NCBI RefSeq assembly: GCF_024207115.1
Contig: NZ_CP100128.1
Coordinates: forward strand, 5,053,380 to 5,117,379
DNA length: 64,000 bases
Reading direction: 5' to 3'
Source of the DNA: Chromobacterium sp. IIBBL 290-4
GTDB lineage: Bacteria; Pseudomonadota; Gammaproteobacteria; Burkholderiales; Chromobacteriaceae
The translations under genes and the position numbers were made by a program. The notes under the pieces were generated by a model. The model had not been told where the DNA came from, made no database searches, and worked only from the letters and a program-made list of their open reading frames with translations. This document shows, piece by piece, positions 8,536 through 16,895 of the stretch (position 1 is the stretch's first letter; the number at the start of each line of letters is the position of its first letter).

Positions 8536-10662
8536 ATGAAAATGAACGACAAGAATCATTTGAAATCCGTAGTGGCGCAACCCATCGCCACCGGCCATAA
8601 AAACGCGAGCACGTCGATGTTCGATCCGTCGCTGGTGAAACCCGCCATCGTCGACTCGTTCAAGAAACTGTCGCCGCGCACTCAATGGCGCAACCCGGTG
8701 ATGTTCGTGGTGTACGTGGGCAGCATTCTGACCACCGCGCTGTGGATCCAGTCGCTGGGCGGCCATGGCGAAGCCTCTTCCGGCTTCATCCTGGGCGTGG
8801 CGCTGTGGCTGTGGTTCACCGTGCTGTTCGCCAACTTCGCCGAAGCGCTGGCCGAAGGCCGCAGCAAGGCCCAGGCAGCCAGCCTGCGCTCCGCCAAGAA
8901 GAACGTCGTGGCCAAGAAACTGGCCGGCGGCAATCACGGCGCGGCCAAGAGCATCGTCGACGGCACCAGCCTGCGCAAGGGCGACTTTGTGCTGGTGGAA
9001 GCCGGCGACGTGATCCCGGTCGACGGCGAAGTGGTGGAAGGCGTGGCCTCGGTCGACGAATCCGCCATCACCGGCGAATCCGCTCCGGTGATCCGCGAAT
9101 CCGGCGGCGACTTCTCCTCGGTCACCGGCGGCACCCGCGTGCTGTCCGACTGGATCGTGGTCAAGATCACCGTCAATCCGGGCGAAACCTTCCTGGACCG
9201 CATGATCGCCATGGTGGAAGGCGCCAAGCGCCAGAAGACCCCGAACGAGATCGCGCTGACCATTCTGCTGGTGGCGCTGACCATCGTGTTCCTGATCGTG
9301 ACCGTCACCCTGCTGCCGTTTTCCTTGTTCAGCGTGGACGCGGTCAAGGCCGGCACCCCGATCAGCATCACCACCCTGGTGGCCCTGCTGGTCTGCCTGA
9401 TCCCGACCACCATCGGCGGCCTGCTGTCGGCCATCGGCGTGGCCGGCATGAGCCGCATGATGGGCGCCAATGTGATCGCCACCTCCGGCCGCGCGGTGGA
9501 AGCCGCCGGCGACGTGGACGTGCTGCTGCTGGACAAGACCGGCACCATCACCTTGGGCAACCGTCAGGCCTCCGCCTTCATCCCGGCGCCGGGCGTGTCG
9601 GAAAAAGACTTGGCCGACGCCGCTCAGCTGGCCTCCCTGGCCGACGAAACGCCGGAAGGCCGCTCCATCGTGGTGCTGGCCAAGCAGAAGTTCAATCTGC
9701 GCGAGCGCCAGCTGGCCAGCCATGAAGCCAGCTTCATCGCCTTCAGCGCGCAAACCCGCATGTCCGGCATCGATTACGACGGCCGCCAGATCCGCAAGGG
9801 CGCCATCGACGCGATCCGCCGCCACATCGCCGAGCAAGGCGGCCAGTTCCCGGACGCACTCTCCAAGAGCGCCGACGAAGTGGCCCGCCGCGGCTCCACG
9901 CCGCTGCTGGTGGCAGAAGGCAACCGCGCGCTGGGCGTGATCGAGCTGAAGGACATCGTCAAGGGCGGCATCAAGGAGCGTTTCGCCGAACTGCGCCAGA
10001 TGGGCATCAAGACGGTGATGATCACCGGCGACAACCCGCTGACCGCGGCCGCCATCGCCGCCGAAGCCGGCGTGGACGACTTCCTGGCAGAAGCCACGCC
10101 GGAAGCCAAGCTCAAGCTGATCCGCAGCCATCAGGCGGAAGGCAAGCTGGTAGCGATGACCGGCGACGGCACCAACGACGCCCCTGCCCTGGCTCAAGCC
10201 GACGTAGCCGTTGCGATGAACACCGGCACCCAGGCGGCCAAGGAAGCCGGCAATATGGTGGACCTGGACTCGAACCCGACCAAGCTGATCGAGATCGTGG
10301 AAATCGGCAAGCAAATGCTGATGACCCGTGGTTCCTTGACCACCTTCTCCATCGCCAACGACGTGGCCAAGTACTTCGCCATCATTCCGGCGGCGTTCGC
10401 CAGCACCTACCCGCAGCTGAACGCGCTGAACGTGATGGGCCTGAACAGCCCGGCGTCGGCCATCATGTCGGCGGTGATCTTCAACGCCATCATCATCGTG
10501 TTCCTGATCCCGCTGGCGCTGAAGGGCGTGAAGTACCACGCCAAGAGCGCGGCCGAGCTGCTGCGCAGCAACCTGCTGGTCTACGGCCTGGGCGGCCTGC
10601 TGGTGCCCTTCGCCGGCATCAAGATCATCGACATGCTGCTCGGCGCGCTCGGTCTGGTGTAA
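8536..10662 (+). CDS. kdpB: K+-transporting ATPase ATP-binding subunit KdpB
   Basis: A 708-residue P-type ATPase that energises K+ uptake by KdpA. Actuator motif [10 protein letters not shown], phosphorylation motif LLDKTGTIT and hinge motif [21 protein letters not shown] are all intact. KdpB-specific membrane segments are present, including [25 protein letters not shown] near the C-terminus. The N-terminal 40 residues are somewhat longer than in E. coli. ATG at 8536 with AAGGAA upstream is the likely start; a second ATG two codons later is possible. A 135-base gap with an inverted repeat separates it from kdpC. Confidence 0.98.
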   Translation: MKMNDKNHLKSVVAQPIATGHKNASTSMFDPSLVKPAIVDSFKKLSPRTQWRNPVMFVVYVGSILTTALWIQSLGGHGEASSGFILGVALWLWFTVLFANFAEALAEGRSKAQAASLRSAKKNVVAKKLAGGNHGAAKSIVDGTSLRKGDFVLVEAGDVIPVDGEVVEGVASVDESAITGESAPVIRESGGDFSSVTGGTRVLSDWIVVKITVNPGETFLDRMIAMVEGAKRQKTPNEIALTILLVALTIVFLIVTVTLLPFSLFSVDAVKAGTPISITTLVALLVCLIPTTIGGLLSAIGVAGMSRMMGANVIATSGRAVEAAGDVDVLLLDKTGTITLGNRQASAFIPAPGVSEKDLADAAQLASLADETPEGRSIVVLAKQKFNLRERQLASHEASFIAFSAQTRMSGIDYDGRQIRKGAIDAIRRHIAEQGGQFPDALSKSADEVARRGSTPLLVAEGNRALGVIELKDIVKGGIKERFAELRQMGIKTVMITGDNPLTAAAIAAEAGVDDFLAEATPEAKLKLIRSHQAEGKLVAMTGDGTNDAPALAQADVAVAMNTGTQAAKEAGNMVDLDSNPTKLIEIVEIGKQMLMTRGSLTTFSIANDVAKYFAIIPAAFASTYPQLNALNVMGLNSPASAIMSAVIFNAIIIVFLIPLALKGVKYHAKSAAELLRSNLLVYGLGGLLVPFAGIKIIDMLLGALGLV

Positions 10663-10674
10663 CAGGCAATCTTA

Positions 10675-10722
10675 GGTTCCCGGATCCGTCCGGGGCATGA
10701 ACTCCCCGGCATGCCGGGAACC
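10675..10722 (+). repeat. Inverted repeat / hairpin in the kdpB-kdpC gap
   Basis: GGTTCCCGG (10675-10683) pairs perfectly with CCGGGAACC (10714-10722), enclosing a second stem CGGGG/CCCCG. No T run follows, so it is not a classical terminator. It is followed by three short tandem CGACGCAG-like repeats (about 10742-10764). Confidence 0.6.
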
Positions 10723-10797
10723 GGGCGCAAGCGGGCCCGCCGCGACGCAGCGACGCAGCGACGCGGCCCTCGCGCCAGAAGAATGGAAAGGATTATC

Positions 10798-11376
10798 GTG
10801 AAAGTCATTCGTCCTCTGCTGGTGATTTTTGGCGGCCTATCGCTGATCACCGGCCTGGCCTACCCCTTGGTCACCACCGGCATCGCGCAAGCGGTGTTTC
10901 CGGCCCAGGCCAACGGCAGCCTGATCGAAAAAGACGGCAAAGTGGTGGGTTCGCGCCTGATCGGCCAGAACTTCTCCGGCGACAAGTATTTCTGGGGCCG
11001 CCCGTCGGCTACCAGCCCGATGCCGTACAACGCCGGCAGCTCGTCCGGCTCCAACCTGGGCCCGACCAACAAGGCCCAGCTGGACGCGGTGAAGGGCAAT
11101 GTGGACAACATCCGCAAAGCGCATCCGACCCAAACCGGCGCGGTGCCGGTGGATCTGGTGACCGCCTCCGCCAGCGGCCTGGACCCGGAAATTTCGGTCG
11201 CCTCCGCCTATTACCAGGTTGACCGCGTCGCCGCCGCGCGTAAACTGCCGGCAAGCGCGGTGCGCAAGCTGGTCGATGACCATATCATCGGCGAAACTTT
11301 AGGCCTGCTCGGCGAGCCGCGCATCAATGTGCTGGAACTGAATCTGGCGCTGGACGACATTTCCAAGAAAGCCTAA
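10798..11376 (+). CDS. kdpC: K+-transporting ATPase subunit KdpC
   Basis: A 192-residue protein with one N-terminal membrane helix ([18 protein letters not shown]) and a periplasmic domain. The family motifs [18 protein letters not shown] and [14 protein letters not shown] ([17 protein letters not shown]) are present. KdpC assists ATP binding and assembly in the KdpFABC complex. The GTG at 10798 is chosen because GGAAAGGA lies directly upstream and the product then has the family length. Upstream in-frame ATGs at 10783 and 10711 would add unconserved arginine-rich residues. kdpD begins six bases after its stop. Confidence 0.95.
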   Translation: MKVIRPLLVIFGGLSLITGLAYPLVTTGIAQAVFPAQANGSLIEKDGKVVGSRLIGQNFSGDKYFWGRPSATSPMPYNAGSSSGSNLGPTNKAQLDAVKGNVDNIRKAHPTQTGAVPVDLVTASASGLDPEISVASAYYQVDRVAAARKLPASAVRKLVDDHIIGETLGLLGEPRINVLELNLALDDISKKA

Positions 11377-11382
11377 GCCCTC

Positions 11383-14070
11383 ATGACCGATCTGCGCCCC
11401 GACCCGGATGCCCTGCTGGACGAGCTGAAACGAGAAGAGCTGGACGCTCAGCGCGGCCGGCTGAAAATCTTCTTCGGCGCCTGCGCCGGCGTAGGCAAGA
11501 CCTACGCCATGCTGGCGGCGGCGAGGACCAAGCAGCAAGAAGGGATCGAGGTGCTGATCGGCGTGGTGGAAACCCACGGCCGCAAGGAAACCGCCGCGCA
11601 ACTGGACGGGCTGGAGATCCTCCCGCCCAGCCAGATCGAGTACAAGGGCCGCTCGCTGTCGGAGTTCGACATCGACAAGGCCCTGGCGCTCAAACCCCAG
11701 TTGATCCTGATGGACGAGTTCGCCCATTCCAACGTGCCCGGCTCGCGCCACCCCAAGCGCTGGCAAGACGTGGAGGAGCTGCTCGCCGCCGGCATCGACG
11801 TCTACACCACTCTCAATGTGCAGCACCTTGAGAGCCTTAACGATGTTGTCGGCCAGATCACCGGCATCATCGTCAGGGAAACGCTGCCCGACCATGTGTT
11901 CGACATGGCCGACGAAGTCTCGCTGGTGGATTTGCCGCCGGACGAGCTGCTGTCCCGCCTCGCCGCCGGCAAGGTTTACCTGCCCCACCAGGCCGAGCGA
12001 GCGGTCAAGAACTTCTTCCGCAAGGGCAATCTGCTGGCCTTGCGCGAACTGGCGCTGCGGCGCACCGCCGACCGGGTGGACGCGCAGATGCGCGCCTACC
12101 GCGCCGACCAATCCATCACCCCGGTCTGGCATGCCCGCGAGCGGCTGCTGGTCTGCGTCGGGCCGGGACCGGGCACGGAAAAACTGATCCGCAGCACCAA
12201 GCGGCTGGCCGCCAACCTCGACGCCGACTGGATCGCCGTCTATGTGGAGACGCCGCATTTGCAGCGGCTGCCGGAAGAGCAGCGCGCCCGCATTCTCAAG
12301 GGCCTGAAGCTGGCGCAGGAGCTGGGCGCCGAAACCACAGTGCTGGGCGGCACCGAGCTGGCCACTACCCTGCTGGCCTATGCCCGCACCCGCAATGTCT
12401 CCAAGCTGGTGGTGGGCAAGTCCGCCCGCAGCGCGCTGGCGCGGCTGTGGCAGGGCTCGCTGGTCAACGAGTTGACCCGCCAATCCGGCGATGTGGACGT
12501 TTACGTCGTCGCCCATGATCTGGAGGAAGACAGCGACAAGCGCGGCAAACGCGTGCACAGCCTGCTGTTCAGCGACGACGACGACGGCAAAACCAACCGC
12601 GGCTATCTGGCCGCCGCCGCCATCTGCTTCGCCACCACCGCGCTGAACCATCAGCTGGTGCCCTACTTCGCGCTGTCCAACGTCATCATGGTGCACCTGT
12701 TGGCGGTGGTATTGATCGCCACCCGCTATGGCCGCGGCCCCGGCGTGCTGGCGTCCTTCCTATCCGTCGCGGCCTTCGATTTCTTTTTCGTGCCGCCGCA
12801 GCTGTCGTTCGCGGTATCGGACACTCAATACCTGCTCACCTTCATCGTGATGCTGGTGGTGGCCCTGGTGATCAGCCAGTTGACCGCGCGCTTCCGCTTC
12901 GAGGCCACCATCGCCACCTATCGAGAACGGCGCACCCGCGCGCTGTACGATCTGGGCCGCGAACTGGCCAGCGCGCTGACCGCCTCGCAAATCATCGAAA
13001 CCGCCGTCGGCCGGCTGGAGCCGCTGTTCCGCGCCAAGGTGATGCTGTTCATTCCCAATAGCGAAGACCAATTGCGCGCGGCGACCGACTACGGCAGCGC
13101 CGCCGACACCGGCGTGGCGCAATGGGTGTTCGACAATCTGCAGCCGGCCGGCCTCGGCACCAACACCCTGCCCTCCAACGCCGCCTTGTATGTGCCGCTG
13201 CGCGCGCCTATGCGCACCCGCGGCGTCATCGCCCTGCTGCCGGAGGAAACCATCCACGCCTTCCTGCCGGAACAGCAACGCATGCTGGAAACCTGCGCCG
13301 CGCAAATCGCGCTGGCGCTGGAGCGGGTGCATTATGTGGAAGTGGCGCAGGACGCCATCGTGGCGATGGAGTCGGAGCGGCTGCGCAACAGCGTGCTGTC
13401 GGTGGTGTCGCATGATCTGCGCACGCCGCTGACCACCATGCTGGGCTTGGCCAATATGTTGAACTCGCCCAATCTGCCGCCGGAGCAGCAGGCCGACATC
13501 TCGCTGTCCATCCAGGACGAGGCGATGCGGATGAACAAGCTGGTGACCAATCTCTTGGACATGGCCAAGCTGCAATCCGGCATCAAGCTGAACAAGGAAT
13601 GGCAGTTGCTGGACGAGGTGGTGGGCAGCGCGGTGCGCGCCTGCGAGCGCAGCCTGCGCCATCATCATCTGGAGCTGAAGCTGCGCCACGATCTGCCGAT
13701 GCTGGAATACGACGCGGTGCTGATCGAGCGCGTGCTGGTCAACCTGCTGGAAAACGCCGGCAAATACACGCCCGCGGGCTCGCATATCGAACTATCGGCG
13801 CAGCACCACGGCGGCAAGGTCACGGTCAGCGTCAGCGACGACGGCCCCGGCCTGCCCGCCAATATGGAGCAAAAGGCCTTCGACAAATTCTCGCGCGGCA
13901 CGCCCGAATCCACCACGCCCGGCGTCGGGCTGGGGCTGGCGATCTGCCGCGCCATCATAGAAAACCACGGCGGCAGCATAGAAGCCAGCAATATCAAGCC
14001 TCACGGCGCCCGCTTCACCTTCACCCTGCCCGCCGGCACGCCCCCGGCCTTGCCGCCGGAGGACGAGTAA
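11383..14070 (+). CDS. kdpD: Sensor histidine kinase KdpD
   Basis: An 895-residue inner-membrane sensor kinase for K+ limitation. In order it has the N-terminal KdpD domain with Walker-like GACAGVGKTYAMLAAA and ILMDEFAHSN (about 25-110), a universal-stress-protein-like domain, four close transmembrane helices (about 400-500), a GAF-like region, the HisKA box SVVSHDLRTPLTTMLG (phospho-accepting His) and an HATPase domain with LVNLLENAGKYTP, DDGPGLP and GVGLGLAICRAII. It phosphorylates KdpE. It is located directly after kdpC and before kdpE, the usual order. Confidence 0.97.
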   Translation: MTDLRPDPDALLDELKREELDAQRGRLKIFFGACAGVGKTYAMLAAARTKQQEGIEVLIGVVETHGRKETAAQLDGLEILPPSQIEYKGRSLSEFDIDKALALKPQLILMDEFAHSNVPGSRHPKRWQDVEELLAAGIDVYTTLNVQHLESLNDVVGQITGIIVRETLPDHVFDMADEVSLVDLPPDELLSRLAAGKVYLPHQAERAVKNFFRKGNLLALRELALRRTADRVDAQMRAYRADQSITPVWHARERLLVCVGPGPGTEKLIRSTKRLAANLDADWIAVYVETPHLQRLPEEQRARILKGLKLAQELGAETTVLGGTELATTLLAYARTRNVSKLVVGKSARSALARLWQGSLVNELTRQSGDVDVYVVAHDLEEDSDKRGKRVHSLLFSDDDDGKTNRGYLAAAAICFATTALNHQLVPYFALSNVIMVHLLAVVLIATRYGRGPGVLASFLSVAAFDFFFVPPQLSFAVSDTQYLLTFIVMLVVALVISQLTARFRFEATIATYRERRTRALYDLGRELASALTASQIIETAVGRLEPLFRAKVMLFIPNSEDQLRAATDYGSAADTGVAQWVFDNLQPAGLGTNTLPSNAALYVPLRAPMRTRGVIALLPEETIHAFLPEQQRMLETCAAQIALALERVHYVEVAQDAIVAMESERLRNSVLSVVSHDLRTPLTTMLGLANMLNSPNLPPEQQADISLSIQDEAMRMNKLVTNLLDMAKLQSGIKLNKEWQLLDEVVGSAVRACERSLRHHHLELKLRHDLPMLEYDAVLIERVLVNLLENAGKYTPAGSHIELSAQHHGGKVTVSVSDDGPGLPANMEQKAFDKFSRGTPESTTPGVGLGLAICRAIIENHGGSIEASNIKPHGARFTFTLPAGTPPALPPEDE

Positions 14071-14091
14071 AACCAGAAAAGCGAAAACACC

Positions 14092-14805
14092 ATGAGCGAC
14101 GCACCTATCTGCCTAGTCATCATCGAAGATGAAAAACCGATCCGGCGCTTTCTGTCCTCGGCGCTGGAAGAAGAAAACATGACCGTCTACGAGGCGGAAA
14201 CCGGCCGCCAGGGCCAAATCGAAGTGGCGACCCGCAAGCCGGACATGGTCATCCTGGACCTGGGCCTGCCGGACATGAACGGCATAGACGTGATCAAGGG
14301 CCTGCGCGAATGGACCGACATCCCCATCCTGGTGCTGTCAGCCCGCACCCAGGAAACGGAAAAAGTGGCGGCGCTGGACGCCGGCGCCGACGACTACCTG
14401 ACCAAGCCCTTCGGCGTGGCCGAATGCCTGGCGCGCATCCGCGTGTTGCTGCGCCGCCGCATCCAGGGCAGCGCCGCGCCGCAACAGAATTTCCAGTTCG
14501 GCGACATCAAGATCGACTTGGTCAACCGCCTGGTGCACAAGGGCGAAGCGCCGGTGCATCTGACGCCCATCGAATACCGGCTGCTGTCCACGCTGATCCG
14601 CAACGCCGGCAAGGTGATCACCCACCGCGAGCTGCTGCTCGCCGTCTGGGGCCCCTCCTTCTCCGAACACAACCAGTATCTGCGCGTCTATATGGGCCAC
14701 CTGCGCCAGAAGCTGGAAGACAACCCGGCCATGCCGCGCCATATCGTCACCGAAACCGGCGTCGGCTACCGCCTGGTGGAAAACGCGCCCAACGCGGCCG
14801 TCTGA
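14092..14805 (+). CDS. kdpE: Response regulator KdpE
   Basis: A 237-residue OmpR-family regulator. The receiver domain has the acidic pair near the N-terminus (IIEDEKPIRR), the phospho-acceptor Asp in MVILDLGLPDMNG and the conserved Lys in DDYLTKPFG. The C-terminal winged-helix domain includes LTPIEYRLLSTLIRNAGKVITH and YLRVYMGHLRQKLE. Partner of KdpD; it should bind the box at 6429-6451 and activate kdpFABC. It lies 21 bases after kdpD. Confidence 0.97.
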   Translation: MSDAPICLVIIEDEKPIRRFLSSALEEENMTVYEAETGRQGQIEVATRKPDMVILDLGLPDMNGIDVIKGLREWTDIPILVLSARTQETEKVAALDAGADDYLTKPFGVAECLARIRVLLRRRIQGSAAPQQNFQFGDIKIDLVNRLVHKGEAPVHLTPIEYRLLSTLIRNAGKVITHRELLLAVWGPSFSEHNQYLRVYMGHLRQKLEDNPAMPRHIVTETGVGYRLVENAPNAAV

Positions 14806-14821
14806 ATCCGCCGCGGCGGGC

Positions 14822-14850
14822 TTGACAGGCCACTGCCAGCGGCATAATCT
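14822..14850 (+). promoter_or_regulatory. Strong sigma-70 promoter ahead of the tandem RNA element
   Basis: A perfect TTGACA (14822-14827) is followed by CATAAT at 14843-14848 (spacer 15) or TAATCT at 14845-14850 (spacer 17). Transcription would start near 14856, only a few bases before the first stem of the RNA element. The leader therefore has its own promoter and does not depend on kdp read-through. Confidence 0.7.
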
Positions 14851-14858
14851 AGTGCTCA

Positions 14859-14954
14859 TGCGCCGATTTGACACAGCTTGCGGGCGCGATACAAATGCCA
14901 GCTAAAGCGTATACGGACTGACCCGCTTGCGCTTAAATGGCCAGCGGGTTTTTT
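14859..14954 (+). promoter_or_regulatory. Pseudoknot-like RNA element copy 1 with terminator (riboswitch candidate, SAM-II-like)
   Basis: The 5' end of the leader forms stem GCGCC (14860-14864) with GGCGC (14883-14887). The loop carries GATTTGAC and GCTTGC, and the 3' tail reads ACAAATGCCAGCTAAAGCG. ATTTG in the loop can pair with CAAAT in the tail, and GCTT with AAGC, giving an H-type pseudoknot. The order and wording (GAUUU in the loop, AAAUG then AGCUAAA in the tail) resemble the SAM-II (metA, SAM_alpha) riboswitch as I remember it. A terminator follows: ACCCGCT (14921-14927) / AGCGGGT (14943-14949) and T6. GCGGG at 14880-14884 can pair instead with CCCGC at 14922-14926, which would break both the stem and the terminator. 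Confidence 0.6.
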
Positions 14955-15016
14955 CATGGCTGGCCGGCATCGCTCTCCCGCAAGCCGCGACAAATTGGCT
15001 CGCTCCATCCGGAGCA

Positions 15017-15092
15017 GGCGCCGAGTTAATGACAACTTGCAGGGCGCCCAACAAATGCTGCTAAAGCGTCGCCGGCGTATCTGGGTCCGGCG
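15017..15092 (+). promoter_or_regulatory. Pseudoknot-like RNA element copy 2
   Basis: A second copy begins about 160 bases after the first. Stem GGCGCC (15017-15022) pairs with GGCGCC (15043-15048), the loop carries GAGTTAATGAC and CTTGCAG, and the tail reads ACAAATGCTGCTAAAGCG. The two copies align over 34 bases with only a few differences and small gaps. A hairpin CGCCGG (15070-15075) / CCGGCG (15087-15092) follows, without a T run. The ribosome-binding site GGGAG (15112-15116) and ATG 15124 come next, so this copy, if functional, would more likely act on translation. Confidence 0.55.
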
Positions 15093-15123
15093 CGCAAAAC
15101 GCGACCGAACTGGGAGAGCCAAC

Positions 15124-15423
15124 ATGTACGACTGCCTGCAAGACAGCTATACCGATTTCTCTTTTGCGATTTTTGATGCCGTGGGAAGACCTCGCCCCCT
15201 CTGTGGCAGCCTGAGCGCCACAACACTGCCGTCCGGCGATGCCGCCGCCCTGGATGACCTCGCCGATTTCGCCCTGGCCCAGGGCTATGTGATCGACCGT
15301 GGCGCCGAACAACTCACCGTCAGCGACATCAGCCTGATCGACGCGCTGGCCATCAACAGCCGCTTCGGCGACTCGCTGATCATCAGCTGCGACTTAAGAC
15401 GCGATCCGCCCGTTCGTTTCTGA
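15124..15423 (+). CDS. Hypothetical protein downstream of the tandem RNA element
   Basis: A 99-residue protein starting MYDCLQDSYTDFSFAIFDAV. GGGAGAG lies about 8 bases ahead of the ATG. It is acidic, has no signal peptide or membrane segment, and is predicted mixed alpha/beta (DISLIDALAINSRFGDSLIIS near the C-terminus). I do not recognise a family. It is the only gene under the control of the two leader RNA elements, as the next gene has its own promoter. Its function could be the best clue to the ligand sensed by the leader. Confidence 0.75.
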   Translation: MYDCLQDSYTDFSFAIFDAVGRPRPLCGSLSATTLPSGDAAALDDLADFALAQGYVIDRGAEQLTVSDISLIDALAINSRFGDSLIISCDLRRDPPVRF

Positions 15424-15435
15424 AGGGTCTTCGCG

Positions 15436-15465
15436 CAGACAGTATGCGGTCATCGCGGCTATAAT
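15436..15465 (+). promoter_or_regulatory. Sigma-70 promoter of the MATE efflux gene
   Basis: CAGACA (15436-15441), an 18-base spacer and a perfect TATAAT (15460-15465) lie about 32 bases before the start codon, so the efflux gene is separable from the upstream small gene. Confidence 0.65.
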
Positions 15466-15497
15466 CGCATTTTTACGCCCCAAATCCGCAGGACCGC

Positions 15498-16895
15498 ATG
15501 CTGTTCGAACTCAATCGCGCGTCGCGCGCCGAAATAGTGCGCGAAGCGCGCCAGATCGCCCACCTGGCCCTGCCGATGATGGTGGCGCAAATCGCCCAGG
15601 TGGCCACCGGCTTCGTCGACACCGTGATGGCCGGCCGCGTCGGCACCGACGACCTGGCCGCCGTTTCGCTGGGCGCCAGCGTATTCATCACCGTTTACGT
15701 GACGCTGATGGGCGTGGTCGCCGCGCTCAATCCCATTCTTTCGCACCATCTGGGCGCCGGCGACAAGCGCGGCTTCAGCCGCGATGCCGGCCAGGGCCTG
15801 TGGTTCGGCCTGCTTCTGGGCACGCTGGGCGGCGCGCTGATGCTGGCGCTGGAACCGGCGCTGCGCCACTGGCTGCACATGCCGCCGCAGGTGGTGGACA
15901 AGGTGATGCTGTTCATCACCGGCGCCGCCATCGGCATGCCGGCGGCAATGGCCCACCGCGCCTTGCACGCCTACGCCTCTAGCCTGGGCCATCCCAAGGC
16001 CATCATGGTGGTGAGCCTGATCGCGCTGGGACTGAACATTCCGCTCAACTACATCCTGATCCACGGCCTGTACGGTTTCCCGAAGATGGGCGGCGCCGGC
16101 TGCGGCTGGGCCACCGGCTTCGCCTTCTGCTTCAATTGCCTGGCCTTGCTGGCCTATGTGAGCTGGCATAAGAAATTCGCCGACAGCCGCATCCTCGCCG
16201 GCCTGACCCGGCCCGACTGGCGGCGCTTCGCCGCCTTCATGAAGCTGGGCCTGCCCATAGGCTTGTCCTTCTTCGTCGAAGTCAGCCTGTTTTCCTTCAT
16301 CGCGCTGCTCATCGCCGAACTCGGCACCGTCGTCGTCGCCACCCACCAGTCGGTGCTGAACTTCTCCAGCCTGATCTACATGCTGCCGCAGAGCGTGGCC
16401 ACCGCGCTGTCGGTGCGCGTCGGCCACCATGCCGGCGCGGGCGATTACAAAGCCGCGTGCTTCATTTCCGGCGTCGGCATGATGATGGGGCTGTGCATGG
16501 CCGGCGCGGCGATGATCCTGGTGCTGCTGCTGCGCGAACCCATCATGTGGATGTACAGCACCGACCCGCGCGTGATCGCCATGGGCACCACGCTGCTGCT
16601 GTTCGCCGCCGTCTACCAGTTGACCGATGCCGCGCAAACCATCGCCTCCGGCGCGCTGCGCGGCTATAAGCTGACCACCATTCCAATGCTGATCCACATC
16701 ACCTCGTTCTGGGTGGTAGGCTTGGGCCTGGGCATCCTGCTGGGCCTGACCGACTGTATCGTGCCGCGGATGGGGATTTACGGCTTCTGGACCGCGCTGG
16801 TGATCAGCCTCACCGTGGCCGGCCTGTTGCTGACTTTTTATCTGGCTCGCGCCAGCCGCCGCCGCTTGCGCCGCGACCAAGGAATTCTGCTATGA
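15498..16895 (+). CDS. MATE family multidrug efflux protein (NorM type)
   Basis: A 465-residue inner-membrane protein with twelve hydrophobic segments. It carries the MATE signatures LPMMVAQIAQVATGFVDTVMAGRVG in the first helix and the matching GLPIGLSFFVEVSLFSFIALLIAELG of the second half, reflecting the internal duplication. NorM-type pumps export cationic drugs and dyes using Na+ or H+ gradients. AGGACC lies ahead of the ATG. Its last four bases overlap the murB start (ATGA), so the two genes are translationally coupled, an odd pairing functionally. Actual substrates are unknown. Confidence 0.93.
   Translation: MLFELNRASRAEIVREARQIAHLALPMMVAQIAQVATGFVDTVMAGRVGTDDLAAVSLGASVFITVYVTLMGVVAALNPILSHHLGAGDKRGFSRDAGQGLWFGLLLGTLGGALMLALEPALRHWLHMPPQVVDKVMLFITGAAIGMPAAMAHRALHAYASSLGHPKAIMVVSLIALGLNIPLNYILIHGLYGFPKMGGAGCGWATGFAFCFNCLALLAYVSWHKKFADSRILAGLTRPDWRRFAAFMKLGLPIGLSFFVEVSLFSFIALLIAELGTVVVATHQSVLNFSSLIYMLPQSVATALSVRVGHHAGAGDYKAACFISGVGMMMGLCMAGAAMILVLLLREPIMWMYSTDPRVIAMGTTLLLFAAVYQLTDAAQTIASGALRGYKLTTIPMLIHITSFWVVGLGLGILLGLTDCIVPRMGIYGFWTALVISLTVAGLLLTFYLARASRRRLRRDQGILL

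Noticed and set aside
6704-10539. Long minus-strand open frames opposite kdpA and kdpB
   Set aside because: Same antisense effect of high GC; biased His/Gln/Gly composition and no ribosome-binding sites.
10742-10766. CRISPR-like or VNTR array from CGACGCAG repeats
   Set aside because: Only three 8-9-base units without spacers; noted with the kdpB-kdpC hairpin.
14981-15005. A possible third, degenerate copy of the leader motif (GCGACAAATTGGCTCGCT)
   Set aside because: It shares only a few bases with the two good copies and lacks the GCTAAAG tail and the stem.
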